Part shown: one piece after another, positions 23,728 to 32,075 of the stretch | Position numbering within the stretch: position 1 is the stretch's first letter | Layout: each line of letters starts with the position of its first letter | Source of the DNA: Clostridia bacterium | GTDB taxonomy: Bacteria > Bacillota_A > Clostridia > Oscillospirales > CAG-272 | DNA length: 43,352 bases | NCBI GenBank assembly: GCA_017632155.1 | Contig: JAGBRZ010000131.1 | Coordinates: 1 to 43,352, forward strand | Reading direction: 5' to 3' | The notes under the pieces: generated by a model | The model's database searches: none | What the model was told of the DNA's origin: nothing | Seen by the model: only the letters and a program-made list of their open reading frames with translations | Program-made: the position numbers and the translations under genes

Positions 23728-23768
23728 AAAAGATCGGGCGTAACAAATTTGTCATACCCGATCTTTTT
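23728..23768 (-). terminator. Terminator of the acyl-CoA ligase gene
   Basis: AAAAGATCGGG (23728-23738) pairs with CCCGATCTTTT (23757-23767), just after the ligase stop on the minus strand. Confidence 0.88.
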
Positions 23769-23781
23769 CGATCAATTAATT

Positions 23782-25494
23782 TCAGTCAATCGACTTATCA
23801 ATATTAAATCTTGTGATCTTTCTGGAGGTGTTCTTGAGGAACTCTTCCTTACGGATCTTGACGAGGCCTACCTTCTTGTAGGGTGCCATGTGGGTGTTGG
23901 CGATCTTGACGTGCTCGTCGAAGTATTCCTTGATGTCGGTTACGCCGTCGTTCTTGAGCTGCTCGTAGTCGGGGAAGATCTCGGCAACGATGACCTCACG
24001 CTCGGGGTTCTGCTTGCTCTCGCCTGCGTAAACAACTACCTCGAGAACGCCGCGGATGCGCGAGATCTCGGTTTCGATCTCCTCGGGATATACGTTCTTG
24101 CCGTTCGAGAAGATGATGAGGTTCTTCTTACGTCCCGTGATGAAGAGCCAGCCGTCTTCGTCAAGCGTGCCGTAGTCGCCGGTGTGGAAGAAGCCGTCTT
24201 CATCAATAACAGCTGCGGTTGCCTCGGGCTCCTCGTAGTATCCCATCATTACGTTGGGACCCTTGACGCAGATCTCGCCCTCGCCGTTTGCATCGGGCTC
24301 GAAAATTCTTACTTCCTCGCCGATGATGGGAAGACCGACGCTTCCGTTCTTCTGCCACTCGTTTCTGTTGCAGGAAACAAGAGGAGCGCACTCGGTGATG
24401 CCGTAGCCGTTGAGGACGGTGATGCCGATGGCGTCAAAGAAATCGATGATATCCTGATTGAGAGCCGCACCGCCGCAGATGATCATCTGGAGCTTGCCGC
24501 CGAAGGTTTCGTGAACCTGTGCGAAGATCGAACGACGCTTATCAATGCCGATCTTGCGGAGAGCCGCGGAAAGCTTCATACCCGTTTTCAGCTTCTTGTC
24601 AATGCCGTTCTTCTCTGCCGTTGCCCAAATGCGGCGGTAGAGAGTTTCAACAAAGAGGGGAACGAGAACGAGGTGGGTGGGCTGCTGCTCCTTGAGCTCG
24701 TTGAGAAGATACTTGATACCAGAGGTAATATAGATCTCACTACCCTGCGCGTAGTGGCCGACGTAGTTGACGGTCGAGCCGAAGGTGTGGTGAGGGGGCA
24801 GAACATTGAGAGTCTTGGGGGTAATGTCAAAGAGGTACATACCCTGAGTCATATCGGTGACGATATTGGTCTGCGAAAGCATAACGCCCTTTCCCTTGCC
24901 TGTGGTTCCCGATGTAAACACGATGGTTGCAAGACGGTCGGGGTCGATCTCGTAATCATAGTAGGAATTGTCGCCATCGGCAAACTTCTTGCCGCCTGCC
25001 TCGATGAGGGAAGCAAGAGCGAGGTCACCCTCCTTAAGCGGATCGCCGTTCATACAAACGTAGAGCTCAGCCTTTGTGTTTTCCTTGAGATAATCAAGCT
25101 TGCCTGCGATCTCTGCGCCATAGAAGATAGCGTAGCAGGATGCGCGCTCGATGGTTGCCGCAAGGTCGGGCGCGGGCATTTCCTTGTCAAGCGGAACGGT
25201 GACGGAACCGACAGCCATCAGCGAGAAATAGGTATAGACCCAGCCGCAGGATGCGCCGCCGACGATTGCAACCTTCTTGTCGCGCAGACCGAGGGCGATC
25301 TGTTCGGTTCCAAGGTCGCGGATGTCGTTCTTTGCCTGCAGATAGGTAACGCTCTGTGTTTCCTTGTCGCGGGGGTTCTTCTTATAGGAAATGGCGGGTC
25401 TGTCGGGGAAGTTTTCAGCCGACTGCTCGACCATTACGCGGAAATCGCGGAATACTGTGGTTTCATAAAGCGGGTATGCTTTCTTTCTGTTCAT
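23782..25494 (-). CDS. AMP-dependent acyl-CoA synthetase/acid ligase (ANL superfamily)
   Basis: This 570-residue enzyme activates a carboxylic acid, probably a fatty or other acyl acid, as the acyl-AMP and then the CoA thioester. Visible core motifs are TSGTTGKGKGVMLS (194-207, ATP loop), NGYGITECAPL (A5), HTGDYG (A7 region), GRKKNLIIFSNGKNVYPEEI (hinge and A8) and a late FLKNTSRKITR, where the catalytic A10 lysine lies. There is no signal peptide. It is monocistronic with its own strong promoter and terminator. Substrate length is uncertain. Confidence 0.92.
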   Translation of the reverse strand: MNRKKAYPLYETTVFRDFRVMVEQSAENFPDRPAISYKKNPRDKETQSVTYLQAKNDIRDLGTEQIALGLRDKKVAIVGGASCGWVYTYFSLMAVGSVTVPLDKEMPAPDLAATIERASCYAIFYGAEIAGKLDYLKENTKAELYVCMNGDPLKEGDLALASLIEAGGKKFADGDNSYYDYEIDPDRLATIVFTSGTTGKGKGVMLSQTNIVTDMTQGMYLFDITPKTLNVLPPHHTFGSTVNYVGHYAQGSEIYITSGIKYLLNELKEQQPTHLVLVPLFVETLYRRIWATAEKNGIDKKLKTGMKLSAALRKIGIDKRRSIFAQVHETFGGKLQMIICGGAALNQDIIDFFDAIGITVLNGYGITECAPLVSCNRNEWQKNGSVGLPIIGEEVRIFEPDANGEGEICVKGPNVMMGYYEEPEATAAVIDEDGFFHTGDYGTLDEDGWLFITGRKKNLIIFSNGKNVYPEEIETEISRIRGVLEVVVYAGESKQNPEREVIVAEIFPDYEQLKNDGVTDIKEYFDEHVKIANTHMAPYKKVGLVKIRKEEFLKNTSRKITRFNIDKSID

Positions 25495-25528
25495 ATTATA
25501 ATTCCTCCGGGGATATTTTTATAGCATA

Positions 25529-25557
25529 ATTATACTATTTTTACGGTCAATAGTCAA
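25529..25557 (-). promoter_or_regulatory. Promoter of the acyl-CoA ligase gene
   Basis: On the minus strand TTGACT (25557-25552), 17 nt and TATAAT (25534-25529). Confidence 0.9.
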
Positions 25558-25587
25558 GATACTGTTTGAAAAAGAGGTAAATTTTGA

Positions 25588-25603
25588 GTAGAGTGGACTC
25601 TAC
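25588..25603. promoter_or_regulatory. Palindrome upstream of the antiporter, possible operator
   Basis: GTAGAGT-gg-ACTCTAC is a perfect 7-bp inverted repeat, and a further GTAGAGT copy follows at about 25609. It lies about 90 nt before the antiporter start. No clear -35/-10 pair was found here. Confidence 0.35.
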
Positions 25604-25695
25604 CGACAGTAGAGTTGCCGTTTTAAGCGGTAAAAACCTACATTTAAGGGCATTAGATCGTCTGATTCGGGCGATAATAATTGCGGAGGTGGGGT

Positions 25696-26619
25696 ATGGA
25701 ATACATTTTGCTTGCTGCAGGTCTTTTTCTGCTTATCAAGGGCGCGGACTTTTTTGTTGACGGCGCTTCATCGATCGCGGCGAGGCTTCGCGTGCCCTCA
25801 CTCATCATCGGACTGACGGTAGTTTCTTTCGGCACGAGCGCGCCCGAGGCGGCTATCGGCATTTCCGAGAGCATTGGTGGCGGGAGCGGAATTTCGGTCG
25901 GAAACGTAATCGGATCAAACCTTTTCAACCTCTTGATCGTCATCGGAATCACGTCACTTGCCATCCCCCTGAGGGCAGAGGCTGACGTGATAAAGCGCGA
26001 TATGCCCGTGAATATTTTTGCGACGGGCGCGCTTGCCATTGCCGTTATTGACGGCGTAGTCAAGCGTTACGAGGCGGCTCTGTTTCTCGCCGCACTTGCC
26101 GTATATTTATTTTTCGTCATAAGAAAAGCACTACGGAATCCAATCGTCACGGATGACGGCGAGCATCTTTCGTGGCTTTTGAGTTTGGTTTACGTAATCG
26201 GCGGACTTTTTGCCGTAGTGGTTGGCGGGGACGTCGTTGTTGATAACGCAAAGGTGATCGCGGCAGACCTCGGAATGAGTGAAACGCTGATCGGACTCAC
26301 CGTCGTTGCCCTCGGCACTTCCCTGCCAGAGCTTGTCACATCACTCGTCGCGGCAAAAAAGGGTGAGGCGGGGATCGCGGTCGGCAACGCCGTAGGATCC
26401 TGCCTTTTCAACATTCTTTTTATTCTCGGAATCACGAGTGTGATCGCGCCTCTCCGCGTTGAAAGCGGACTTCTGACCGACGTCAGCTTTCTTGCGATAG
26501 TAACGCTTCTCGTCTACCTTTTTGCGGCAAAAGGCAAAAAGATCGGCAGAATCGAGGGCGCGATATGTATCGCGCTCTACGCGATCTATACCGCGTTTAT
26601 AATTTTTCGCGCTTACTGA
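25696..26619 (+). CDS. Sodium/calcium exchanger-family antiporter (CaCA, YrbG-like)
   Basis: This 307-residue membrane protein has about ten hydrophobic helices and the two inverted alpha repeats of the CaCA family. The first is SFGTSAPEAAIGI with GNVIGSNLFNLL (44-80); the second is ALGTSLPELVTSL with GNAVGSCLFNIL. The conserved Glu after GTS-x-P in each repeat binds the ion. It would exchange Ca2+ (or Na+, K+) across the membrane. The start at 25696 follows GGAGG at 6 nt. A terminator follows directly. Confidence 0.95.
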   Translation: MEYILLAAGLFLLIKGADFFVDGASSIAARLRVPSLIIGLTVVSFGTSAPEAAIGISESIGGGSGISVGNVIGSNLFNLLIVIGITSLAIPLRAEADVIKRDMPVNIFATGALAIAVIDGVVKRYEAALFLAALAVYLFFVIRKALRNPIVTDDGEHLSWLLSLVYVIGGLFAVVVGGDVVVDNAKVIAADLGMSETLIGLTVVALGTSLPELVTSLVAAKKGEAGIAVGNAVGSCLFNILFILGITSVIAPLRVESGLLTDVSFLAIVTLLVYLFAAKGKKIGRIEGAICIALYAIYTAFIIFRAY

Positions 26620-26654
26620 AAAACCACGGCTCGATCAGAACCGTGGTTTTGGCG
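26620..26654. terminator. Bidirectional terminator
   Basis: AAAACCACGG (26620-26629) pairs with CCGTGGTTTT (26641-26650), between the convergent antiporter and GNAT genes. Confidence 0.9.
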
Positions 26655-26671
26655 TGTTATATTATTATTTA

Positions 26672-27205
26672 TTAGACAAATCGGGATTTTCGGTGAATCC
26701 ACTCATTTCTTGAAATCGCAAATACTTTTGTAATTCCATTTATTTCATCGGAAAACTCATCTACTTGTTTGCAACCGTATGACATAGCGGTTTTGATAGA
26801 TGCTTCGTTGGTATATTTCATATAAGAATAAACGATGTTGAACGGAGTATTGTTAAAAGCCCAATCTCTGACAGCAATCGCCGCTTCTTTTGCATATCCT
26901 TTTCGCTGCTTGTCAGCTCTGATATGATATCCGATTTCAGGTTTTATTTCTCCATTGATAAGCTGCATTGTCAGACCACAGTCACCGATCATTTCGCCTG
27001 TCTCTTTCAAGCATACAGCCCACAGTCCAAAACCAAATACCCGATACCGTTCAATATTTCGATCAATCCAGTTTCTTACTCTGTTTTCATCAAAAGCATA
27101 GGAATAATGTTGCATTATTTCCGAATCTGCCAATACCTTGTAAAGTGCCTGAAAATCATCACCGTTCATTTCTCTTAACAGTAAGCGTTCCGTTTCAATT
27201 ACCAT
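26672..27205 (-). CDS. GNAT acetyltransferase, RimJ/RimL-like
   Basis: This 177-residue protein starts with IETERLLLREM, typical of the RimJ/RimL subgroup that acetylates ribosomal protein N termini, other proteins or small amines. The acetyl-CoA loop is QRKGYAKEA (100-108). The start at 27205 is preceded by GAGG; an in-frame extension to 27229 is possible. The gene has its own promoter and is AT-richer than its neighbours. Confidence 0.9.
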   Translation of the reverse strand: MVIETERLLLREMNGDDFQALYKVLADSEIMQHYSYAFDENRVRNWIDRNIERYRVFGFGLWAVCLKETGEMIGDCGLTMQLINGEIKPEIGYHIRADKQRKGYAKEAAIAVRDWAFNNTPFNIVYSYMKYTNEASIKTAMSYGCKQVDEFSDEINGITKVFAISRNEWIHRKSRFV

Positions 27206-27246
27206 TGTTTTCCGCCTCATCAAATTCAAGTTTATCGATTAGTTAT

Positions 27247-27275
27247 ATTATAACATAAGAACGACCAAAAGTAAA
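27247..27275 (-). promoter_or_regulatory. Promoter of the RimJ-like GNAT gene
   Basis: On the minus strand TTTACT (27275-27270), 17 nt and TATAAT (27252-27247) preceded by TATGT. Confidence 0.75.
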
Positions 27276-27309
27276 TGGGGCAATTAATAATCCTGAATTC
27301 AAAAATTTA

Positions 27310-27338
27310 TTGCAAAACTCGCCGTTTTATGCTATAAT
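27310..27338 (+). promoter_or_regulatory. Promoter of the PHP gene
   Basis: TTGCAA (27310-27315), 17 nt and TATAAT (27333-27338) preceded by TATGC. Confidence 0.9.
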
Positions 27339-27369
27339 TAGGTAAATTACTACCCATGGAGGCTTAACA

Positions 27370-28245
27370 ATGGCGTTTTTTGCTAACTGTCATCTTCATT
27401 CCGATGTTTCGGACAGCTTTCTTTCGCCCGAAAAGATCGTTGATATTGCCAAGGAGATCGGGCACAAGGCACTGATCCTGACCGACCACGACACCGTCAA
27501 GGGCGCGCACCGCTTTGACGTTGCCTGCCGCAAGGCGGGGATATATTCTATGCTCGGAATCGAGTTCATCACAAAGGGTCTCGGCACGGGCTTCCACCTT
27601 CTCGGCTATGATTTTGACGCCGAGCATCCCGCAATGCGCGATCTGATCGAGCGTTGCTCCTCGCGACACCGCGAAAGATGCCATCTGCTCTTTGAGGAAT
27701 CCCTCGCAAACGGATCACTCCGTCCCGGTGCAACCTGGCAAGAGGTTCTTGACGCCTTCCCCGGCAATGATTTTTACTACTACACGCAGGTCTTCACGGT
27801 TCTTGAAAAGAAGGGCATTTACGAGCACTCGGAGCATCCGCAGTTCATCAAGGATGCGTTCACCGTCCCAAAGGAGCGCGAGCCGGAGCTTGAGGCGGCG
27901 ATCGGCTACTTCACCCCCGACATTGAGGAATGCATCAAGGTCATCCTCGCCGCGGGCGGTGTTCCCGTAATCGCGCACCCGCACGGAAAGCAGGAATACA
28001 TAGAAGATCTCATCAAAATGGGCATCAAGGGCATTGAGGTCTATCATCCCTCGATCACGGAGGAAGAAAGAATCGGTTATGACTCCCTCTGCCGCGAGCG
28101 CGGACTTTACGTCACCGGCGGCACAGACCACGCGGGAAAGATCGGCGGCTTTGCAGATCTGTTTGAGAAAAAGAACAAGCCCGACGATTGCGGAGGAATG
28201 ACGGAGGAAGATTTCTTTAAGTTGTATAGGAGAGAACTTGGATAA
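27370..28245 (+). CDS. PHP-domain phosphoesterase
   Basis: This 291-residue protein is a stand-alone PHP (polymerase and histidinol phosphatase) domain. Metal-binding motifs are in order: CHLHSD (H8, H10), LTDHDT (38-42 region), GIEF, VIAHPHG and GTDHAG. Related proteins hydrolyse nucleotide or phosphate monoesters, for example 3',5'-nucleoside bisphosphates; the substrate here is unknown. The start follows GGAGG at 7 nt. It is monocistronic, with its own promoter and terminator. Confidence 0.92.
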   Translation: MAFFANCHLHSDVSDSFLSPEKIVDIAKEIGHKALILTDHDTVKGAHRFDVACRKAGIYSMLGIEFITKGLGTGFHLLGYDFDAEHPAMRDLIERCSSRHRERCHLLFEESLANGSLRPGATWQEVLDAFPGNDFYYYTQVFTVLEKKGIYEHSEHPQFIKDAFTVPKEREPELEAAIGYFTPDIEECIKVILAAGGVPVIAHPHGKQEYIEDLIKMGIKGIEVYHPSITEEERIGYDSLCRERGLYVTGGTDHAGKIGGFADLFEKKNKPDDCGGMTEEDFFKLYRRELG

Positions 28246-28250
28246 ACACA

Positions 28251-28286
28251 AAGGACTCGGATTTGATCCGAGTCCTTATTTTTTCA
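28251..28286. terminator. Bidirectional terminator
   Basis: AAGGACTCGGAT (28251-28262) pairs with ATCCGAGTCCTT (28266-28277), with a T run on the right, between the convergent PHP and DUF4886 genes. Confidence 0.92.
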
Positions 28287-28289
28287 GTT

Positions 28290-30329
28290 TTATTTCTTGG
28301 GAACGTAAATTCTAAGATGCACCACATCTTCATCCGCCATTGCTCTTGTAGTTACTGCGGAGAGATTGAATGCACGGATGGTGTAGTTGCCCCACCAATC
28401 CTCGGTTACCTTGACTGCTGCGGTAGTAACGTTTCCGGGGCGGGAGGAGTTCTTCGTGGTCTCGGTCACCCAACCCTCGGGGCGGTACTGATAGCCGCTG
28501 TCAACGATGATGACGGAGCCAACGGGGAGCTCTGCCTTTGTCAGGAGTTTCGATGCGATGAAGTTAGGAACGTTTGATGCGGTGCTGGTCTGGGCGTTAT
28601 AAATACCGATCTGGTTTTTGGAGTTGTAATACGCCTGAACCTCGAGGAGCCAATCAAGTGCCTCGTAATCTGCGATGTTGAGTCCGAGGGAGGTAAATGC
28701 GGCGCTGTCATCGATAACAACGGGCTCGGTGGGTTCTGCGGGCTTGGTTTCCTCGGGAACTTCAAGCTTGAAATCGGGCATATCGGGTTCCTTTACGGGA
28801 GGCACGGGATTTGCCGACTTGGGCAGATAGATGCGGAGATGGGGGATATCAGCCTCGGTCACGGCTCTTGTAACGCTTGTGGAAAGGTTGAACGCGCGGA
28901 GGGTGATGCCGTCCCACCATGCTTCGGTGACCTCGTCAACGTGAGTGGTGACGTTGGGGGTACGGGTGGAGGAGGTATTCTTCGTATTTGCATCCTTCCA
29001 GTATTCGGCGCGGTACTTATATCCGCTGTCGCAGATAACGATCGAGCCGACGGGGAGATTTTCCTTGGTCAGCATAACCGAGGATATAAAGTTCGGGATG
29101 TTCGATGCGGAGCTGTTGGTCGAGTCGATGAGGTGGCTGCCCTTGGTGGAGTCATAATAAGACTGAACCTTGCGAGGCCAGTTGAGGAGGGTGTAGTCCT
29201 CGATCTTCTTGCCGAGGGCGGCGAAAATTTCGGCATCGGTCATACCAGCATCGATAGTGGGTGTTGATGATGCGGGCTTTGCCGCGGTGACCTTGGTGAT
29301 TTCCTCGGGCTTTGCAAGTGCGCCCTTTACAGCCTCGCGCATTGCGGGGAGATGGGGCTCAAGGATCGCCTTGTAGCTTGTGGGAAGCCAGGTTACCTTG
29401 TCAACGTCGCCGCCGGTGAGATATGCAAACCAAGTCAGCGCAACGGTGTATCTGCCGTAATCATAGCTCATATGGTAGCCGTCGCGGGTGATGGTGTCGC
29501 CGATATAGGAGGAACGGAGGTTCTGAACCGCTGTTCCCGAAGGAATGATGCCAACGATGCTTTCCTGAACCTTGACCTTCGAGTTGAGGGCTGTAAGGAT
29601 CGCGTTATACATCTTCATCTGATCCTTACCGTAGGTTGGGAAGGAGGAGTGGGTGCTGTTGCCCTGATATGCCCAGGTCAAATGCCAGTAAACGTCTGCG
29701 TTGGGCTCGTTTTCTGCAAGGAAGTCAAGGATCTTGGGAAGGGGAGCATACGAATTTTCAACGCCGCTCGATCCGCTTGCCTGCTGAACGGTGACGATAT
29801 CCCATTCCTCGTCCGCAAGGCCCTTCTGAACGCTGACGTTAGCGGTTTCTGTCCATCTGCCGTTTGTATTCTTATAATACTTATATGCGCCGGAATTAGC
29901 TTTGATATTGCTGTAATGCTTATCGAGCGCACAGCCGCCGATATAAAGGTTGCCGATGATGATCTTCTCTACACCGCCATCCTTTGCGATGTTCCAAAGA
30001 TATTCGGTGGCATCGGAGGAAAAGCTGTTACCGATTGCAAGAACCTTGAGGGTCTTTGTTGCGGGGATTGCTTCTGTGCGGGAATCGCCGCAAGCCGAGC
30101 AGGTGAGGGTCTTTGAACCGTCCTTGAGAGCCTTCGGCTTTTCGGTGATCACTTCGGTGTAGGTGTGAACGCAATCGGTCACAGGGGGCTCGGTTGCGAG
30201 TTCGGTCTGCTCGGCGGTTGTCTGGACGGGAGCAGGCTCGGTTGTTACTTCGGGCTCTTCTGTCTTATTGCAAGACGCGAGCGGAACGATCATAAGGATC
30301 GCAAGTAAGAATGCCAATACTTTTTTCAT
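28290..30329 (-). CDS. DUF4886 lipoprotein with two C-terminal tandem domains
   Basis: This 679-residue protein has a signal segment ending in VPLASC (Cys20). A Thr/Pro/Glu linker follows, then a small Cys-rich segment with CSACG near an IPAT end, as seen in extracellular repeat modules. Next is the DUF4886 domain, an SGNH-hydrolase-like fold, opening with KVLAIGNSFSSDA and closing around the RDGYHMSYDYGRY segment; it may act as an esterase on polysaccharides. Residues about 365-505 and 541-679 are two related copies of a 140-residue domain sharing ASN-P-NFI, LPVGS and a C-terminal HLRIY-P motif. The chosen start at 30329 places GGAG 9 nt upstream. It follows the amidohydrolase stop by 31 nt. 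Confidence 0.88.
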   Translation of the reverse strand: MKKVLAFLLAILMIVPLASCNKTEEPEVTTEPAPVQTTAEQTELATEPPVTDCVHTYTEVITEKPKALKDGSKTLTCSACGDSRTEAIPATKTLKVLAIGNSFSSDATEYLWNIAKDGGVEKIIIGNLYIGGCALDKHYSNIKANSGAYKYYKNTNGRWTETANVSVQKGLADEEWDIVTVQQASGSSGVENSYAPLPKILDFLAENEPNADVYWHLTWAYQGNSTHSSFPTYGKDQMKMYNAILTALNSKVKVQESIVGIIPSGTAVQNLRSSYIGDTITRDGYHMSYDYGRYTVALTWFAYLTGGDVDKVTWLPTSYKAILEPHLPAMREAVKGALAKPEEITKVTAAKPASSTPTIDAGMTDAEIFAALGKKIEDYTLLNWPRKVQSYYDSTKGSHLIDSTNSSASNIPNFISSVMLTKENLPVGSIVICDSGYKYRAEYWKDANTKNTSSTRTPNVTTHVDEVTEAWWDGITLRAFNLSTSVTRAVTEADIPHLRIYLPKSANPVPPVKEPDMPDFKLEVPEETKPAEPTEPVVIDDSAAFTSLGLNIADYEALDWLLEVQAYYNSKNQIGIYNAQTSTASNVPNFIASKLLTKAELPVGSVIIVDSGYQYRPEGWVTETTKNSSRPGNVTTAAVKVTEDWWGNYTIRAFNLSAVTTRAMADEDVVHLRIYVPKK

Positions 30330-30360
30330 TGCCATTTTCTCCAATTTATATTTCTAAACT

Positions 30361-31509
30361 TTACTGTCTATAAGCGATCTTGCCGTCAACGATGGTGACG
30401 AACGCCTCCGCGCCTACCGACTTGATCGGGTCAGCGGTCCAAATGACAACGTCCGCATCCTTGCCGACCTCAAGGCTTCCGACGCGGTCTGCAATTTCAA
30501 GCGCGCGGGCGGGATTGATGGTGATCGCGCGCCAAGCCGCCTCGTAGCCAAGACCTGCATTTGCGGCAAGTCCCGCGCACATGGGAAGATGCTGGAGGGG
30601 GATGACGGGCGCATCTGTGATGATGCTGATGTCAACGCCCGCCGCCGCAAGATCACCGGGGGTGGAGAACGCCTTGTTTATGAGCTCAACCTTGCTCTTG
30701 CCGCCGAGGGAGGGGCCGACAAATGCGGGATAGCCCTCTTTTGCAAGCTCGTCTGCTATAACGGAGCCGTCGGTGCAATGGTCGAGGGTGAGCTTGATGC
30801 CGAATTCCTTGGCAATACGGATCGAGGTGAGAATATCATCCGCGCGGTGAGCGTGAGCCTTGAGCGGAATTTCACCCTTCATAACGGGGATCATAGCCTC
30901 AAGCTTCATATCGAAAACGTCCTTGCCTGCTTCCTTATCGGCAAGGTATCTGCGGGATTTGAAGAGCAGCTCACGAAGGAGCGCGGCGGTTGCCATTCTT
31001 GTTACGGGGCTCTTCTTTGAACCCTGACCGTAAACGCGCTTGGGGTTTTCGCCGAAAGCGCACTTCATAGCCGCGGGGTGCTTGACGATCATGTTGTCAA
31101 CGCGGTTACCGACAAGCTTGATAGCGGCAAAGGTTCCACCAACTACGTTTGCCGAGCCGGGGCCTGTGCAAGCGGTTGTAACGCCGCCGCGAATAGCGGT
31201 TTCGAAAGCCTCGTCCTGGGGATTGATCGAGTCGATCGCGCGCATATGGGGAGTGAGGGGGTCAACGCTTTCGTTGTAATCTCTGCCCTCCCATCCGACA
31301 GCCTCGTTGTGAAGACCGATGTGGCAATGCGCCTCAACGCATCCGGGAGTAACGAGCTTGCCCTCGGCATCGATAACGGTTGCGCCCGCGGGAGCCTCGA
31401 TATCGGCACCGATAGCGGCAATTTTGCCGTCGTCGCCAAGGAGGATCGAACCGTTTTCGATATCCTCGCCGACCATCGGCTTTATGTAAGCATTCTTAAT
31501 AAGGATCAT
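30361..31509 (-). CDS. Amidohydrolase (imidazolonepropionase-like metal-dependent hydrolase)
   Basis: This 382-residue amidohydrolase-superfamily enzyme has the N-terminal beta-sandwich strand set (VIDAEGKLVTPG), the metal motif EAHCHIGLH (H61, H63), a central KAHAHRADD, a DHCTD and a TDAPV segment carrying the catalytic Asp. The late INPARALEIADRVGSLEVGK motif is typical of the family. There is no signal, so it is cytoplasmic. It would hydrolyse a C-N bond, for example in a cyclic amide or a dipeptide. Its operon partner is a secreted lipoprotein, so the two may not act on the same pool. Confidence 0.9.
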   Translation of the reverse strand: MILIKNAYIKPMVGEDIENGSILLGDDGKIAAIGADIEAPAGATVIDAEGKLVTPGCVEAHCHIGLHNEAVGWEGRDYNESVDPLTPHMRAIDSINPQDEAFETAIRGGVTTACTGPGSANVVGGTFAAIKLVGNRVDNMIVKHPAAMKCAFGENPKRVYGQGSKKSPVTRMATAALLRELLFKSRRYLADKEAGKDVFDMKLEAMIPVMKGEIPLKAHAHRADDILTSIRIAKEFGIKLTLDHCTDGSVIADELAKEGYPAFVGPSLGGKSKVELINKAFSTPGDLAAAGVDISIITDAPVIPLQHLPMCAGLAANAGLGYEAAWRAITINPARALEIADRVGSLEVGKDADVVIWTADPIKSVGAEAFVTIVDGKIAYRQ

Positions 31510-31538
31510 TTTGATTTCTCCTTCAAAATTTTTCTTTC

Positions 31539-31567
31539 ATTATATCACAATTTTTAATGGAAATCAA
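31539..31567 (-). promoter_or_regulatory. Promoter of the amidohydrolase/DUF4886 operon
   Basis: On the minus strand TTGATT (31567-31562), 17 nt and TATAAT (31544-31539). Confidence 0.85.
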
Positions 31568-31642
31568 TAACCATTCTACAAGATACGACATAAAATATTA
31601 TCGAGGAACAAAATTCCTCAAAAAAATTTTTGGAGGTCTACC

Positions 31643-31798
31643 ATGAATAACAACTGCCTTTGCGGACTTTTTAACAACAACGAGTGCCTTATCTGGGTAA
31701 TCATCGCCATCCTCGTCGTTCTCGCCCTCACCTGCAACAACGGTGGCGGCTGCGGTTGCGGCTCCACTTACTCCGGCGGCTGCGGCTGCGGCTGCTGA
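31643..31798 (+). CDS. Small Cys/Gly-rich membrane peptide (51 residues)
   Basis: An ATG with GGAGG at 6 nt opens a 51-codon frame. The N-terminal part has Asn and two cysteines (C5, C7), then a hydrophobic helix of about 15 residues (IWVIIAILVVLALT, 17-30), then a tail of Gly-Cys repeats ending in GGCGCGC. In total there are 9 cysteines. Small clostridial proteins with this Asn/Cys head, single helix and Gly-Cys tail are known to me only as hypothetical or sporulation-like proteins; function is unknown. The 5' leader carries a hairpin GAGGAA-caaaa-TTCCTC (31603-31619) next to the ribosome site. It is divergent from the amidohydrolase operon. Confidence 0.8.
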   Translation: MNNNCLCGLFNNNECLIWVIIAILVVLALTCNNGGGCGCGSTYSGGCGCGC

Positions 31799-31835
31799 CG
31801 TGAGATCCCCCCGAGGGCTCTGCCCTCGGGGATTA

Positions 31836-32075
31836 GTGAACAGTGGACAGCGGACAGTGAACAGAAAGATGCGGGCAAATAATTTTGTGCAATACGTCTA
31901 AAACGCTGTTTACTGCAAAACTGAAATAAACAAAAGGAATCGGATATTTTGAAGTAATCTTCTTAAATATCCGATTCCTTTTTATTAAATTATATGCCAG
32001 AACAATGGAATGCAAAAATCAAAATTAAATTATCAATCGCGTCTTTCTGTCCACTGTCCACTGTCCACTGTCAAC
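31836..32075. repeat. Inverted-repeat element with 38-nt arms of GTCCACT-type repeats
   Basis: The left arm (31836-31873) and right arm (32038-32075) are imperfect reverse complements, made of tandem GGACAGT/ACTGTCC units followed by GAAAGATGCG or its complement. The interior has a hairpin terminator-like stem (31932-31949 with about 31965-31982). No gene is present. A GC-rich hairpin CCCCGAGGGC-tct-GCCCTCGGGG (about 31810-31832) precedes it, just after the small-peptide stop. Confidence 0.8.
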
